DNA of 64,000 bases from positions 1 to 64,000 of the forward strand of contig CANQRB010000001.1 in assembly GCA_947626145.1 (NCBI GenBank), read 5' to 3'. The translations under genes and the position numbers were made by a program. This document shows positions 17,245-26,629 of the stretch, in pieces; positions within the stretch are counted from its first letter, which is position 1; each line of letters begins with the position of its first letter. A model generated the notes under the pieces. That model was given only the letters and a program-made list of their open reading frames with translations. It was not told the origin of the DNA and did no database searches. Source of the DNA: an uncultured Clostridia bacterium (lineage in GTDB: Bacteria > Bacillota > Clostridia > UMGS1883).

Positions 17245-17310
17245 AACCCTCCGCCGCCCGGCGGAGGGTTGTTTTTAGGCAATATCGCACAGAGATTGTG
17301 CCAATATTGC
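17245..17310. terminator. two hairpins between clpX and the GH43 gene
   Basis: 17245-17270 is a 12-bp perfect stem (AACCCTCCGCCG arms, loop CC) with GTTTTT on its plus-strand side; 17279-17310 is a second, imperfect one (GCAATAT ... ATATTGC). They follow the end of the minus-strand clpX and probably reduce read-through into the GH43 gene. The T-run faces the plus direction, so leftward termination efficiency is uncertain. Confidence 0.5.
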
Positions 17311-17327
17311 GCCGCTTATTTTTCTCA

Positions 17328-18596
17328 TTAAATCACGTCGGGCAGCTCGGCGTGTATAAACTTCGGCTTTCCGCCGTCAAAGCTGTCACGGTCAAAAACT
17401 ACCCGCACGATGCTCTTGTCGGAGGGAATGTCAAACATGGCGTCGTTCAGGGATTTTTCCATGATGGCCCGAAGTCCTCTGGCTCCGGTTTCGCGCTCGA
17501 TGGCCTTCTTTGCGATGAAGGACAGGGCGTCCTCGGTTATCTCGAACTCCACGTCGTCGATGGCGAAAAGCTTCTTATACTGGCGCACAAGGGCGTTCTT
17601 GGGTTTGGTGAGAATGTCTTTCAACGCCTGTTCGTCAAGGGAGTGAAGGGGTACAAGGATCGGCACACGTCCCACAAATTCGGGAATGAGTCCGTATTTC
17701 ACCAGATCCCGTGGTTCAACCTTGGCCATGGCCTCGTCGGCTGACTTTTCCTTTTTACTCTCTATCTGGGCGCCGAAGCCTATGCCCTGCTTGCCGGTGC
17801 GCTTTTCGATTATTTTGTCCAGTCCGGCGAAGGCTCCTCCGCAGATAAACAGGATATTTGTGGTATCTATCTGATAGAACTCCTGATGGGGGTGCTTGCG
17901 TCCGCCCTGAGGAGGTACGGATGCCACGGTGCCTTCGAGAATTTTCAGCAGGGCCTGTTGAACACCCTCGCCGCTGACGTCACGGGTTATGGATACGTTC
18001 TCGCCCTTTTTGGTGATCTTGTCTATCTCGTCGATATAGACAATGCCGTGCTCCGCCAACGGAATGTCATAATCCGCCGCCTGAATGAGCTTGAGAAGTA
18101 TGTTTTCAACATCCTCGCCCACATAGCCCGCCTCGGTGAGACTGGTGGCGTCGGCGATGGCAAAGGGTACCTGAAGTATTCGGGCCAGCGTCTGGGCCAA
18201 AAAGGTCTTTCCGCTGCCGGTGGGGCCCAGCATGAGAATGTTGCTCTTTTGTATTTCTACCCCGTCGTCGTTGTCAATGTTGGAATTAATGCGCTTGTAG
18301 TGGTTGTATACCGCCACGGCAAGACTCCGCTTGGCATCGTCCTGACCGATCACATAGTCGTCCAGAATGTTCTTGATCTCCTGGGGAGTGGGGACTCCGT
18401 CGAGGGCCGGTATTTCCTCGCCTTCGTAATCCTCGTCCATGTCAAAGCTGTCGGAGATAATGTCATAACAGGCCCGGACACAGTCCTCGCAGATAAAAGC
18501 GTTTATTCCGGCGATGACCTGATGGTTGCCTATCTGGGACTTTGCCCGTCCGCAGAAAGCGCAGTAAACCTGGTCATCGTTTCGGTTGTTAGCCAT
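17328..18596 (-). CDS. clpX: ATP-dependent Clp protease ATPase subunit ClpX
   Basis: 422 residues. ClpX is the hexameric unfoldase that recognises tagged proteins and feeds them to ClpP. The N-terminal C4 zinc-binding domain has Cys12, Cys15, Cys36 and Cys39; Walker A is GPTGSGKT at 124-131, Walker B is [10 protein letters not shown] and the pore loop and sensor regions follow. The ATG at 18596 is preceded by AAGGAA and gives the family's normal N-terminus; an upstream in-frame start would add 24 unrelated residues. It is the third gene of a tig-clpP-clpX cluster on the minus strand. Confidence 0.98.
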   Translation of the reverse strand: MANNRNDDQVYCAFCGRAKSQIGNHQVIAGINAFICEDCVRACYDIISDSFDMDEDYEGEEIPALDGVPTPQEIKNILDDYVIGQDDAKRSLAVAVYNHYKRINSNIDNDDGVEIQKSNILMLGPTGSGKTFLAQTLARILQVPFAIADATSLTEAGYVGEDVENILLKLIQAADYDIPLAEHGIVYIDEIDKITKKGENVSITRDVSGEGVQQALLKILEGTVASVPPQGGRKHPHQEFYQIDTTNILFICGGAFAGLDKIIEKRTGKQGIGFGAQIESKKEKSADEAMAKVEPRDLVKYGLIPEFVGRVPILVPLHSLDEQALKDILTKPKNALVRQYKKLFAIDDVEFEITEDALSFIAKKAIERETGARGLRAIMEKSLNDAMFDIPSDKSIVRVVFDRDSFDGGKPKFIHAELPDVI

Positions 18597-18670
18597 GTTC
18601 AGTTCCTTGCCTTTCTGCCCGCAGAAAGTATTTGCCGTCCGCCGCGGGCCGGCGGACTCGGGACACAATC

Positions 18671-19270
18671 TTAAACAGCGCTGTGTCCCTCTATCACCTT
18701 GTCGATAAGGCCGTAATCCATAGCCTCCTGAGCGGACATGAAGTTATCCCGCTCGGTGTCGGCGCAGATCTTTTCATAGGTCTGGCCGGTGCGCTGGGCG
18801 AAGATTTCATTCATCTTCTTTTTGGTGCGCACAAGGTGATCGGTATATATCTTGATGTCCGTGGCCTGGCCGCTGAGGCCGCCGCCGGAGATCAAAGGCT
18901 GGTGTATCATTATTTCACTGTTGGGGAGGGCCAAACGCTTACCCTTGGTGCCGCTGCACAACAGGAAGGCGCCCATGCTGGCCGCCATGCCCACGCATAT
19001 TGTGGTCACGTCGCACTTGATATACTGCATGGTGTCATAAATTGCCATGCCGGCAGTGATGCTGCCGCCGGGGCTGTTGATATAGAACATGATGTCCTTG
19101 TCCGGATCCTCGCTCTCCAAAAACAGGAGCTGGGCCACGATAAGGCTGGCGGTGGTGTCATTCACGTCCTCGCTGAGGAAGATGATTCTGTCCTTCAGCA
19201 GGCGGGAATATATGTCGTAGCTCCGCTCGCCCTGACCGGTCTGTTCAATGACATAAGGTACCAAAGCCAT
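18671..19270 (-). CDS. clpP: ATP-dependent Clp protease proteolytic subunit ClpP
   Basis: 199 residues, standard ClpP. Serine peptidase that forms a double heptameric chamber with ClpX or ClpC. Catalytic Ser98 is in [12 protein letters not shown] and His123 in [10 protein letters not shown]; the N-terminal segment [20 protein letters not shown] and the [12 protein letters not shown] stretch are typical. A good ribosome site (GGGAGGAG) precedes the ATG. It lies 52 bases after tig and 75 bases before clpX, so assembly partners are encoded together. Confidence 0.98.
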   Translation of the reverse strand: MALVPYVIEQTGQGERSYDIYSRLLKDRIIFLSEDVNDTTASLIVAQLLFLESEDPDKDIMFYINSPGGSITAGMAIYDTMQYIKCDVTTICVGMAASMGAFLLCSGTKGKRLALPNSEIMIHQPLISGGGLSGQATDIKIYTDHLVRTKKKMNEIFAQRTGQTYEKICADTERDNFMSAQEAMDYGLIDKVIEGHSAV

Positions 19271-19321
19271 AGTTTAAACTCCTCCCGCAATAAAGATTAT
19301 TTTTTACAGATTACTTTTTAC

Positions 19322-20608
19322 TTATTTCTCAACGGCGCTGTCCACGAGGAACTTCACCGTCTTGCTGACGGCGATGTCGGACTTGAGGTCCTCCACGTTG
19401 GCGGACATGATCTCCTTGACCTTGTCTACCTCCATGCTGTACGCCTCGGCCATCTTGGCGTATTCGGCCTCGACATCCTCATCGGTGGCCTCGATACCTT
19501 CGGCCTTGGCGACAGCTTCAATTACAAGGCTGCGGAGCACGTTGTTCCGGGCGCTCTCCTTCATCTGCTCACGAATGTTGTCCATGGTGAGGCCGGTGTA
19601 AGCCATGTAATTTTCGATGGTAAGCCCCTGGTTTTGCATACGGTAGCTCATATCCTGTATCTGTCGCTCAACCTGCTGGTCTATCATGCACTGAGGCACT
19701 TCAACGGAGGCTCCCTCGACAACAGCGTTGACAACGTTGTCCTCGAACTTGTGGCCCGCCTCGTGCTCTTTGGCGTGGAAAAGGATCTCGGAGGTGTTTT
19801 TGCGCAGCTCCTCGAGGGTGTCGAACTCGCTGACGTCCTTGGCGAACTCATCGTCAAGGGCGGGCAGAATCTTGTGCTCGAAGGAGTGCATTTTACATTT
19901 GAACACGGCGGCCTTGCCTACCAGCTCGGCGGTGTGATAGTCCTCGGGGAAAGTGACGTTCACGTCGATTTCCTTACCGATCTCCTGACCGATGAGCTGA
20001 TCCTCAAAGCCGGGGATAAACTGACCGCTGCCAAGCTCAAGACGGAAGCCCTCGGCCTTGCCGCCCTCAAAGGGTACGCCGTCAACGCTGCCGTCGAAGT
20101 CCAGAACTACTGTGTCGCCCTTTTCGGGACAGCCTTCTTCCCTGGTCTCGATGCTGGCCGCGTTGTCACGCATTTTGGCTATCTCATCATTGATCTCCTC
20201 GTCGGAAACCACAACGGCGGGCTTTTCGGCCTCGATACCCTTGTACTGGCCAAGGGTCACCTCGGGACGGACGGTCACCGTGGCGGAGAACACAAAGGGG
20301 TCGCCCTCCTTGATGGATACAATATCTATTTTCGGCATTTCAACCGGATCTATACCTGTTTCCTTTACGGCCTCTTCATATGCGTCGGGGCAGCAGAAGT
20401 TGATGGCGTCGTCATAGAAAACGGCCTCGCCGTAGAACTTTTCGATTATGTTCTTGGGCACCTTGCCCTTGCGGAAACCGGGGATGGCTATGCCCTTTAC
20501 ATTCTTCCGGTAGCTCTTCATCATGGAATCCTTGAAAACGTCGGCGTCTACTTCGATTTCAAGATACATTCTCTTGTCTTCCTGTTGTTCGGTCTTCAAT
20601 ACTTTCAT
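19322..20608 (-). CDS. tig: trigger factor
   Basis: 428 residues with the three trigger-factor parts: ribosome-binding N-domain with the signature GFRKGKVPKN, the FKBP-type peptidyl-prolyl isomerase domain (GDTVVLDFDGSVDG, LGSGQFIPGFEDQLIG) and the C-terminal chaperone arms. It binds at the ribosomal exit tunnel and shields nascent chains. The start at 20608 follows GGAGGAATATCC; an 11-residue upstream extension is rejected for lack of such a site. First gene of the tig-clpP-clpX cluster with its own promoter at 20648-20676. Confidence 0.97.
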   Translation of the reverse strand: MKVLKTEQQEDKRMYLEIEVDADVFKDSMMKSYRKNVKGIAIPGFRKGKVPKNIIEKFYGEAVFYDDAINFCCPDAYEEAVKETGIDPVEMPKIDIVSIKEGDPFVFSATVTVRPEVTLGQYKGIEAEKPAVVVSDEEINDEIAKMRDNAASIETREEGCPEKGDTVVLDFDGSVDGVPFEGGKAEGFRLELGSGQFIPGFEDQLIGQEIGKEIDVNVTFPEDYHTAELVGKAAVFKCKMHSFEHKILPALDDEFAKDVSEFDTLEELRKNTSEILFHAKEHEAGHKFEDNVVNAVVEGASVEVPQCMIDQQVERQIQDMSYRMQNQGLTIENYMAYTGLTMDNIREQMKESARNNVLRSLVIEAVAKAEGIEATDEDVEAEYAKMAEAYSMEVDKVKEIMSANVEDLKSDIAVSKTVKFLVDSAVEK

Positions 20609-20647
20609 GGATATTCCTCCTAAAGTTTCTTCTACAGTCAAAATATA

Positions 20648-20676
20648 TTTATATCACATTATCCCAAAAAAATCAA
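20648..20676 (-). promoter_or_regulatory. promoter of tig-clpP-clpX
   Basis: Minus strand TTGATT (20671-20676), 17 bases, TATAAA (20648-20653), about 40 bases before the tig ATG. No CIRCE or CtsR-like operator was noticed. Confidence 0.75.
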
Positions 20677-20695
20677 GATGTTTTTTAAAAATTTT

Positions 20696-21367
20696 TCAGT
20701 CTGTTAACTTTTTCGGCTCAAAGCCCAAGTAATCCGCCGAAACAAGATGGCAGTTCAGAGCCTTTGGCCTGTAGCTTCGGGCGGAGCTGCCGTGGAGATG
20801 TCCGAAAACGCACATATAGGCTCGATAGCCGCTGAGCAGGTCGATGAACTCGTCGGCCGGGGGATAGTGGAGGGCGGCGATTATGGGCTTGCCCAGCTTT
20901 TCTCCTTCTTTGAGGGCCATTTCCAGCCGAATCAGCTCCCGTTTATATATGACCATGTCCTGCTCGCCGAAGTCCTTGTCCGAGGGCGTTATCCAGCCTC
21001 GGGAGGCGCAGACCGCATAATCCCCGCAGTCAAAGGCGTTGTTCTGGAGAAAGTGAACGTTGTCAAGGCCAAGCTCCTCCATAAATCTGGAAAATTTCGC
21101 CTTACTTTCCCACCAGAAATCATGATTGCCCTTGCTCATGAGTTTTATACCCGGCAGACTGCCAAGAAATTCAAAATCCTTCCGCGCATCCTCCATGTGC
21201 ATCGCCCATGAAAAGTCTCCGTTCATTATTATGTAGTCGCTGTCCGTGAGCTTTTGCATATTCTGTTGTATTTTTCCCACATAGCCCTCCCAGCCGGGGC
21301 CGAATACGTCCATGGGTTTATCGACGCCCAAGGGGAGGTGCCAGTCGCTCATAGCGTATATTGCCAT
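20696..21367 (-). CDS. calcineurin-like metallophosphoesterase
   Basis: 223 residues. The five metal-binding motifs of the superfamily are present in order: SDWHLPL (D-x-H), NGDFSW (GD), SKGNHDFWW (GNHD), an ALHYPP His motif and FGHLHG near the end. The W-rich context resembles the YkuE/YaeI-like uncharacterised group found in Clostridia. It would hydrolyse a phosphomonoester or diester; substrate unknown. The ATG follows GAGGAATATT. It is transcribed away from the DUF1540 gene and is separated from tig by 87 bases holding the tig promoter, so it is a separate unit. Confidence 0.88.
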   Translation of the reverse strand: MAIYAMSDWHLPLGVDKPMDVFGPGWEGYVGKIQQNMQKLTDSDYIIMNGDFSWAMHMEDARKDFEFLGSLPGIKLMSKGNHDFWWESKAKFSRFMEELGLDNVHFLQNNAFDCGDYAVCASRGWITPSDKDFGEQDMVIYKRELIRLEMALKEGEKLGKPIIAALHYPPADEFIDLLSGYRAYMCVFGHLHGSSARSYRPKALNCHLVSADYLGFEPKKLTD

Positions 21368-21463
21368 AATATTCCTCGCATAAGTTTTTTGTTAACGGAG
21401 ATAATAACTGTGAAGCAAAAATCACGGCGATTTCTGCAATATATGAGAAAAGGGGTTTTATCT

Positions 21464-21652
21464 ATGTCCAAAGCGTATAAGACAGACCGTCCCATCGACG
21501 GCATCCACTGCGAGGTAGCCTCCTGCGACTTCCACGCGCCTGACCACAAGTGTACCGCCGACTGTATCAAGGTCGGCGTAAAGTCCACCGACAGCGGCAG
21601 CCAGTGCGCCGATTGCGAAACCTACACGAAAAAGGAAAGCTGCTGTCAGTAA
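21464..21652 (+). CDS. DUF1540 cysteine-rich small protein
   Basis: 62 residues with eight cysteines (16, 21, 30, 34, 48, 51, 60, 61). The spacing, with IHCEVASCDFH, CTADCIKV and a QCADCETY ending, matches the DUF1540 domain of Clostridia, presumed to bind metal. Function unknown; in spore-formers some are found late in sporulation, which is family context rather than something seen here. The ATG at 21464 has AGGGG before it; an ATG seven codons upstream is possible but less well placed. A clear terminator follows directly, so it is a single-gene unit. Confidence 0.85.
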   Translation: MSKAYKTDRPIDGIHCEVASCDFHAPDHKCTADCIKVGVKSTDSGSQCADCETYTKKESCCQ

Positions 21653-21660
21653 GCTTTTGT

Positions 21661-21688
21661 AAAGGGAAGCCTTGCGGTTTCCCTTTTT
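21661..21688 (+). terminator. terminator of the DUF1540 gene
   Basis: Eleven-pair stem AAAGGGAAGCC / GGTTTCCCTTT (one G-U pair), loop TTGC, ending in a run of five T. Starts 8 bases after the stop codon. Confidence 0.85.
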
Positions 21689-21704
21689 ACATATACAGCA
21701 AGGT

Positions 21705-23201
21705 TTAGCCGAGGAACTCGTTTACTACCGCTTTCATCATGGATTTGGCGCAGACGGTCTCGAAGCGGACCTCCTTGTCCTCCAAGGCGCCGAGGCTGGG
21801 CGGAACTGTCAGGCTGAACCTCTGGGACAGGAGCCTGAGCAGCTCGAACTCGTCCTTGTCCTCCAGCTCCTCGCCGCCAAGAATAGCGGTGAGAACGTCA
21901 TAGTTGAACTTGAAGGGACTGGCGGTGGAGGCGATTATGGTCTTTGTTTCGTCGCCTGTTTGGGCCATATATTCCTCGTGTACTGCCACGGCCACGGAGG
22001 TGTGGGGGTCGATGACATAACCGAACTCGTTCTCGATGCGCCGGATGGTCTCACGGCACTTGTCGTCGCCAGCGTATCCGGCCCGGAAGGTGTCACGCAC
22101 GGCAGCGAAGATGTCCCCGCTTACAGTGTATTTGCCCGTGGCCTTGAGCTCATCCATGTATCCCTGCACCTTTTGGGCGTCTCTGCCGGAGAGAAGATAG
22201 AGCAGCCGCTCCAGATTGGAAGAAATGAGTATGTCCATGGAGGGTGAAATGGTGGTGAAGAAATCTCTGTTCCTGTCGTATGTGCCGGTGTTTATAAAAT
22301 CGGTGAGCACGTTGTTGGCGTTTGACGCGCATATGAGCGTCTTGACCGGCAGTCCCATGCACTTGGCGTAATAGGCCGCCAGAATGTTGCCGAAGTTGCC
22401 GGTAGGCACACAGATGTTGACCTGGTCTCCGGCCTTGATCTCCTCGGCCGCCAGCATATCGCAGTAGGCGGAGAAGTAGTAGACTATTTGAGGCACAAGC
22501 CGGCCCCAGTTGATGGAGTTGGCGCTGGAAAGTGAAATTCCCTTTTCCTCAAGAGCGTCGTTGTATTCCTTGTCGGTGAAAATTTCCTTGACGCCGGTCT
22601 GAGCGTCGTCAAAGTTGCCGTTGACGGCGCTGACAAAGACGTTGCTTCCTTCCTGAGTACACATTTGGAGGCGTTGGATGCCGCTGACGCCGTTTTCGGG
22701 ATAGAACACGATTATCTTTGTGCCCTCCACGTCCCTGAAGCCCTCGAGGGCGGCCTTGCCGGTGTCGCCGCTGGTGGCCACAAGAATGACTATCTCCTTA
22801 TCCATGCCAAGCTTTTTCACCGAGGTGGTGAGCAGGTGGGGCAGTATTTGCAGAGCCATATCCTTAAAAGCGCAGGTGGGCCCGTGCCAGAGCTCGAGGA
22901 CATAGCGATCCTTGTCCAGCTTGTATACGGGGGCGATGGAGCTGGTGCCGAACTTCGCTTTGGTGTAGGCTTTGTTCACGCAGTCCTCTATCTCGCCGGC
23001 CTTGAAGTCGGTGAGGAAGAGCCCGAGGATTTTTTGCGCCCTTTCGGTGTAGCTCATGGGCGCCATTTCCTCGATGGTTTCAAGGCTCACGGCGGGAACG
23101 CCGTCGGGAATGTACAGTCCGCCCTCGCTGCTGAGGCCTTTTACAATGGCTTCGGCCGAGGTAACGGAGACGTTGTTGTCGCGGGTACTGTTATATTTCA
23201 T
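21705..23201 (-). CDS. thrC: threonine synthase
   Basis: 498 residues. PLP enzyme converting O-phosphohomoserine to threonine. The PLP lysine is Lys113 in HGPTCAFKDMALQ; SRGEGGLY-like N-terminus appears as LSSEGGLYIPDG, and VATSGDTGKAALEGF and PTGNFGNILAAYYAKCMG bind the cofactor phosphate. Length fits the longer class of ThrC. The start at 23201 gives the family N-terminus MKYNSTRDNN. It is the last gene of the run that starts at obg, 48 bases after leuS; no T-box or threonine attenuator is seen in that gap. Confidence 0.96.
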   Translation of the reverse strand: MKYNSTRDNNVSVTSAEAIVKGLSSEGGLYIPDGVPAVSLETIEEMAPMSYTERAQKILGLFLTDFKAGEIEDCVNKAYTKAKFGTSSIAPVYKLDKDRYVLELWHGPTCAFKDMALQILPHLLTTSVKKLGMDKEIVILVATSGDTGKAALEGFRDVEGTKIIVFYPENGVSGIQRLQMCTQEGSNVFVSAVNGNFDDAQTGVKEIFTDKEYNDALEEKGISLSSANSINWGRLVPQIVYYFSAYCDMLAAEEIKAGDQVNICVPTGNFGNILAAYYAKCMGLPVKTLICASNANNVLTDFINTGTYDRNRDFFTTISPSMDILISSNLERLLYLLSGRDAQKVQGYMDELKATGKYTVSGDIFAAVRDTFRAGYAGDDKCRETIRRIENEFGYVIDPHTSVAVAVHEEYMAQTGDETKTIIASTASPFKFNYDVLTAILGGEELEDKDEFELLRLLSQRFSLTVPPSLGALEDKEVRFETVCAKSMMKAVVNEFLG

Positions 23202-23249
23202 ATTTAAAGAACTACCTTTCAATAATAGCAATTGGCGGCGGGCCGCGGT

Positions 23250-25652
23250 TTATTTGACTACAAGATTTATCAGTTTATCGGGCACGGCGATGGATTTGAC
23301 CACGGTCTTGCCCTCGGTGAGAGCCTTGACGCGGTCGCTCTCCATGGCCCGGGCGATGAGCTCGTCCTTGCCGAGTCCGGCGGGCACAAGGAGCTTATCC
23401 TTCAGCTTGCCGTTTATCTGAATGACTACGGTTATCTCGTTGTCCACGGTCTTTGCCTCGTCATATTGGGGCCAGGGCTGCTCGTTCAGAATTTTGCCGA
23501 ACAGCACGCTGTAAAGCTCCTCAGTCATGTGGGGGGCGAAGGGATTGAGTATGGACAGAAAAGCCCTGTACTCGGCGTGATTGATGCTGCCTACTTCGTA
23601 TATTGTGTTGGTAAGGGCCATCATGGAGGCGATTGCGGTGTTGAACTTCATGGCCTCGATGTCGCCGGTGACTTTTTTTATCGTCTTATTGAGGGCTACC
23701 TCCAGCTCGGGACGGAAGTCCTCGCCGGGGACAAGCTTGTCGCTGAGGGCCCACACGCGGTCAAGGAAGCGCTTGCAGCCCTTGATTCCGGTCTCGCTCC
23801 AAGGGGCGGCCTGCTCATAGTCGCCCATGAACAGCACGTAGACCCTGAGCACGTCGGCGCCGTAAACGTCCACCACGTCGTTGGGATCCACCACGTTGCC
23901 CTTGGATTTGCTCATTTTGTCGCCGTCCGGCCCGAGGACAAGGCCCTGAGCCGTCCGCTTGGCGTAAGGCTCGGGAGTGGGTACCTCGCCAATGTCGTAG
24001 AGGAACTTGTGCCAGAAGCGGGAATAGATCATGTGGCGGGTAACGTGCTCCATGCCGCCGTTGTACCAGTCAACGGGCATCCAGTATTCAAGAGCCTCTT
24101 TAGAAGCAAAGGCTTCGTTGTTTTTGGGATCGCAATAGCGCAGGAAGTACCATGAGGAACCCGCCCACTGGGGCATGGTGTCAGTTTCACGACGGGCGTC
24201 GCCGCCGCACTTGGGACATTTGCAGTGTACAAAGCTGTCTATCTTGGCAAGGGGACTCTCGCCGTCGGAGCCGGGCTCGTAATTTTCCACGGGAGGCAGC
24301 CGGAGGGGCAGCTCCTCATAGGGCACGGGCACCATGCCGCAGGTGGGGCAGTGTACGATGGGGATTGGCTCGCCCCAATAGCGTTGGCGGTTAAAGGCCC
24401 AGTCCTTCATCTTATACTGTACGCCGGCCTCGCCGCAGCCCTTGGCCTCCAAAACCTTGAGCACCTTGGCGATGGCGTCCTTTTTGTTGGTTATTCCGTT
24501 GAGCTCACCGGAGTTGACCATCTCGCCGTCGCCGGTGTAGGCCTCGACGCTGATGTCGCCGCCCTTGATGACCTCGATGATGTCAATGCCGAATTTCCTG
24601 GCGAACTCGTAGTCGCGGCTGTCGTGGGCGGGCACGGCCATGATGGCGCCGGTGCCGTAACCCATCATTACATAGTCCGAAATATAAATGGGTATCTCCT
24701 TGCCGGTCAGGGGATTTATGGCGGTCAGTCCGTCTATGCGGACGCCGGTTTTGTCCTTGACGAGCTGAGTGCGCTCAAACTCGCTCTTTTTGCCGCACTC
24801 GGCCTTATAGGCGTCAAGGTCGGCGATGTTGGCGATGGAATTTCTGTACTTTTCGATTATGGGATGCTCCGGAGCGATAACCATGAAGGTCACGCCGTAG
24901 AGGGTGTCGGGCCGTGTGGTGTAAATGCGGAGCTTTTCGCCGTTCTCCTTGATGGTGAAGTTCACAAAGGCGCCGGTGGACTTGCCTATCCAGTTTTCCT
25001 GCTGGAGCTTGATGTTGGGCAGATAGTCCACGTCGGCGAGGCCCTGAAGGAGCTTGTCGGCGTACTCGGTTATGCGCAGGTACCACACCTCTTTGGTGCG
25101 CTGAACGACGTCGCTGTGGCATATATCGCACTTGCCGCCCTGAGAATCCTCGTTGGAGAGAACCACCTTGCAGCTGGGGCAGTAATTCACCAGTGTTTTG
25201 TCACGGAAAACAAGGCCGTGCTCGAACATTTTCAGGAATATCCACTGGGTCCACTTATAATAATTTTCGTCGGTGGTGTCGACTACGCGGTCCCAGTCAA
25301 AGGAGAAGCCCACCCGCTTAAGCTGTTGGGTAAACTTCTTTATGTTGTTGTCGGTGACGATACGGGGGTGTACGCCGGTCTTGATGGCGGTGTTTTCGGT
25401 GGGCAGGCCGTAGGCGTCGAAGCCGATGGGGAACAGTACGTTGTAGCCCTCCATGCGGCGCTTTCGGCTGACCACCTCGAGGCCGGAAAAGGCCTTTATG
25501 TGGCCGACGTGCATACCCGCACCGGAGGGGTAGGGAAACTCGATAAGGGCATAAAACTTGGGCTTTTTGCCGCCCTGTTCGGCGCAGAAGGTCTTATGCT
25601 CGTCCCAGTACTTCTGCCACTTGGGCTCTATTGTCTTGAAATCATAGTTCAT
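23250..25652 (-). CDS. leuS: leucyl-tRNA synthetase
   Basis: 800 residues, typical of bacterial LeuRS. Class I synthetase motifs are present: HVGH at residues 48-51 in PYPSGAGMHVGHIKAF and KMSKSKGNVVDP near the C-terminal third. The CP1 editing domain (TTRPDTLYGVTFMVIAPEHP, MAVPAHDSRDYEFA) and a zinc-type segment with CPSCK/CDICH and CPTCG/CPKCG pairs lie between. It charges tRNA-Leu and hydrolyses mischarged products. The gap to rsfS upstream is only 23 bases, so there is no room for a T-box leader and expression must follow the obg operon. Confidence 0.98.
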   Translation of the reverse strand: MNYDFKTIEPKWQKYWDEHKTFCAEQGGKKPKFYALIEFPYPSGAGMHVGHIKAFSGLEVVSRKRRMEGYNVLFPIGFDAYGLPTENTAIKTGVHPRIVTDNNIKKFTQQLKRVGFSFDWDRVVDTTDENYYKWTQWIFLKMFEHGLVFRDKTLVNYCPSCKVVLSNEDSQGGKCDICHSDVVQRTKEVWYLRITEYADKLLQGLADVDYLPNIKLQQENWIGKSTGAFVNFTIKENGEKLRIYTTRPDTLYGVTFMVIAPEHPIIEKYRNSIANIADLDAYKAECGKKSEFERTQLVKDKTGVRIDGLTAINPLTGKEIPIYISDYVMMGYGTGAIMAVPAHDSRDYEFARKFGIDIIEVIKGGDISVEAYTGDGEMVNSGELNGITNKKDAIAKVLKVLEAKGCGEAGVQYKMKDWAFNRQRYWGEPIPIVHCPTCGMVPVPYEELPLRLPPVENYEPGSDGESPLAKIDSFVHCKCPKCGGDARRETDTMPQWAGSSWYFLRYCDPKNNEAFASKEALEYWMPVDWYNGGMEHVTRHMIYSRFWHKFLYDIGEVPTPEPYAKRTAQGLVLGPDGDKMSKSKGNVVDPNDVVDVYGADVLRVYVLFMGDYEQAAPWSETGIKGCKRFLDRVWALSDKLVPGEDFRPELEVALNKTIKKVTGDIEAMKFNTAIASMMALTNTIYEVGSINHAEYRAFLSILNPFAPHMTEELYSVLFGKILNEQPWPQYDEAKTVDNEITVVIQINGKLKDKLLVPAGLGKDELIARAMESDRVKALTEGKTVVKSIAVPDKLINLVVK

Positions 25653-25675
25653 ATTTTATTCGTTCCTTTCATGGG

Positions 25676-26032
25676 TCAGTTTTCGGTAAGAAGGCCGCTT
25701 ATATCCACGGCGGGAGATTCGCTCCACAGCCGTTCGAGGTCGTAAAATTCTCTTGTCTGGGAGGTGAACAGGTGGAGTATAACTCCGCCGAAGTCAATGA
25801 GTATCCAGCCGCCTCCCCGGCCTTCCACCTTAACGGCGGGGCTGCCCTTTTGGGCCATGACGTCCTGGGCCTCATCGGACAGAGCGTTCAGCTGTGTAAG
25901 GCTGCCGCCGGTGGCTATGACGAAATACGTGGCTATTATGGTGCCGGACTCAACGTCGATGGCGGCGATGTCACGGGCCTTTTTTGCGTCAAGTATCCTG
26001 ACCAGCTCGGTCATTTTTTCTTTATCTGTCAA
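25676..26032 (-). CDS. rsfS: ribosome silencing factor RsfS
   Basis: 118 residues of the RsfS/Iojap/YbeB family, which binds L14 on the 50S subunit and blocks joining with 30S in poor nutrients. Typical segments are ILDAKKARDIAAIDV, YFVIATGGSLTQLNALSD, VEGRGGGWILIDFGGVILHL and FYDLERLW near the end. The start overlaps the yqeK stop by 11 bases. Position between yqeK and leuS is common in Clostridia. Confidence 0.96.
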   Translation of the reverse strand: MTDKEKMTELVRILDAKKARDIAAIDVESGTIIATYFVIATGGSLTQLNALSDEAQDVMAQKGSPAVKVEGRGGGWILIDFGGVILHLFTSQTREFYDLERLWSESPAVDISGLLTEN

Positions 26033-26621
26033 GTTCTTTCCTCCTGTTCTCTATAAGGTAATTTCTGGCGAATATGGAATCGGGATGTATCAGGTTGCCC
26101 TTTTTCAAAACATAGGCCAGGGAATAGCCTATGGCGTAGATCAGCGCCTCGTCGATGTCGGTCTCCACAAGACTTTTGAGCCTTTCGGAAACCTCCGGAC
26201 TGCGTCCGGGGTCGTTGTCGCGGCCCGGCTCCGTGAGGTCGGCTATGTAGATCAGCTTTTCCATGGGCGTCATGTCGGGCTTGCCCGTGGTGTGGTAATA
26301 AATGGCGCTGAGGATTTCCGGGTCGTTCACGCCGTAATCCGTCCGCGCAACCGTGGCGCCTAGAAAAGCGTGGATGAGCGCGGGCTCCTTCCGACTGTAT
26401 GGATCGAGGGTGACGCCGTAACGCGCGCAGTAATCCTCGACCTGCTCCGGAGTGAAGTTCTTGGCGCAGTCATGGAGGAGGCCGGCGATATAGGCCTTTT
26501 CCACGTCCACTCCGAACCTTGGGGCCAGCCGTTTAGCCTCGGACGCCACACCGAGGGTGTGGTTGAAGCGCCGTTCCTTGAGGGTTGCCTTTAACCTGAT
26601 TATCATTTCATCCGTCGTCAT
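26022..26621 (-). CDS. yqeK: HD-domain hydrolase YqeK
   Basis: 199 residues. HD-superfamily phosphohydrolase; YqeK proteins are symmetrical diadenosine tetraphosphate (Ap4A) hydrolases with an Fe or other metal centre. Metal ligands appear as RFNHTLGVA (His), AGLLHDCAKN (HD) and later DxxxP-type residues around IYIADLTEPGR. The ATG at 26621 has GAGGTG before it, better than an ATG four codons upstream. It starts 9 bases after nadD and overlaps rsfS, so it is inside the operon. Confidence 0.93.
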   Translation of the reverse strand: MTTDEMIIRLKATLKERRFNHTLGVASEAKRLAPRFGVDVEKAYIAGLLHDCAKNFTPEQVEDYCARYGVTLDPYSRKEPALIHAFLGATVARTDYGVNDPEILSAIYYHTTGKPDMTPMEKLIYIADLTEPGRDNDPGRSPEVSERLKSLVETDIDEALIYAIGYSLAYVLKKGNLIHPDSIFARNYLIENRRKELDR

Positions 26622-26629
26622 ATAGCACC

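Noticed and set aside
18632-20623. 663-codon plus-strand frame opposite clpP and tig
   Set aside because: It is an antisense shadow of well-identified genes, favoured by GC-rich third positions; it lacks family features and a proper ribosome site.
25653-25675. T-box leader for leuS
   Set aside because: Only 23 bases separate rsfS and leuS, too few for a T-box.
24225-25745. 506-codon plus-strand frame opposite leuS
   Set aside because: Same reason: leuS on the minus strand has all class I synthetase motifs.
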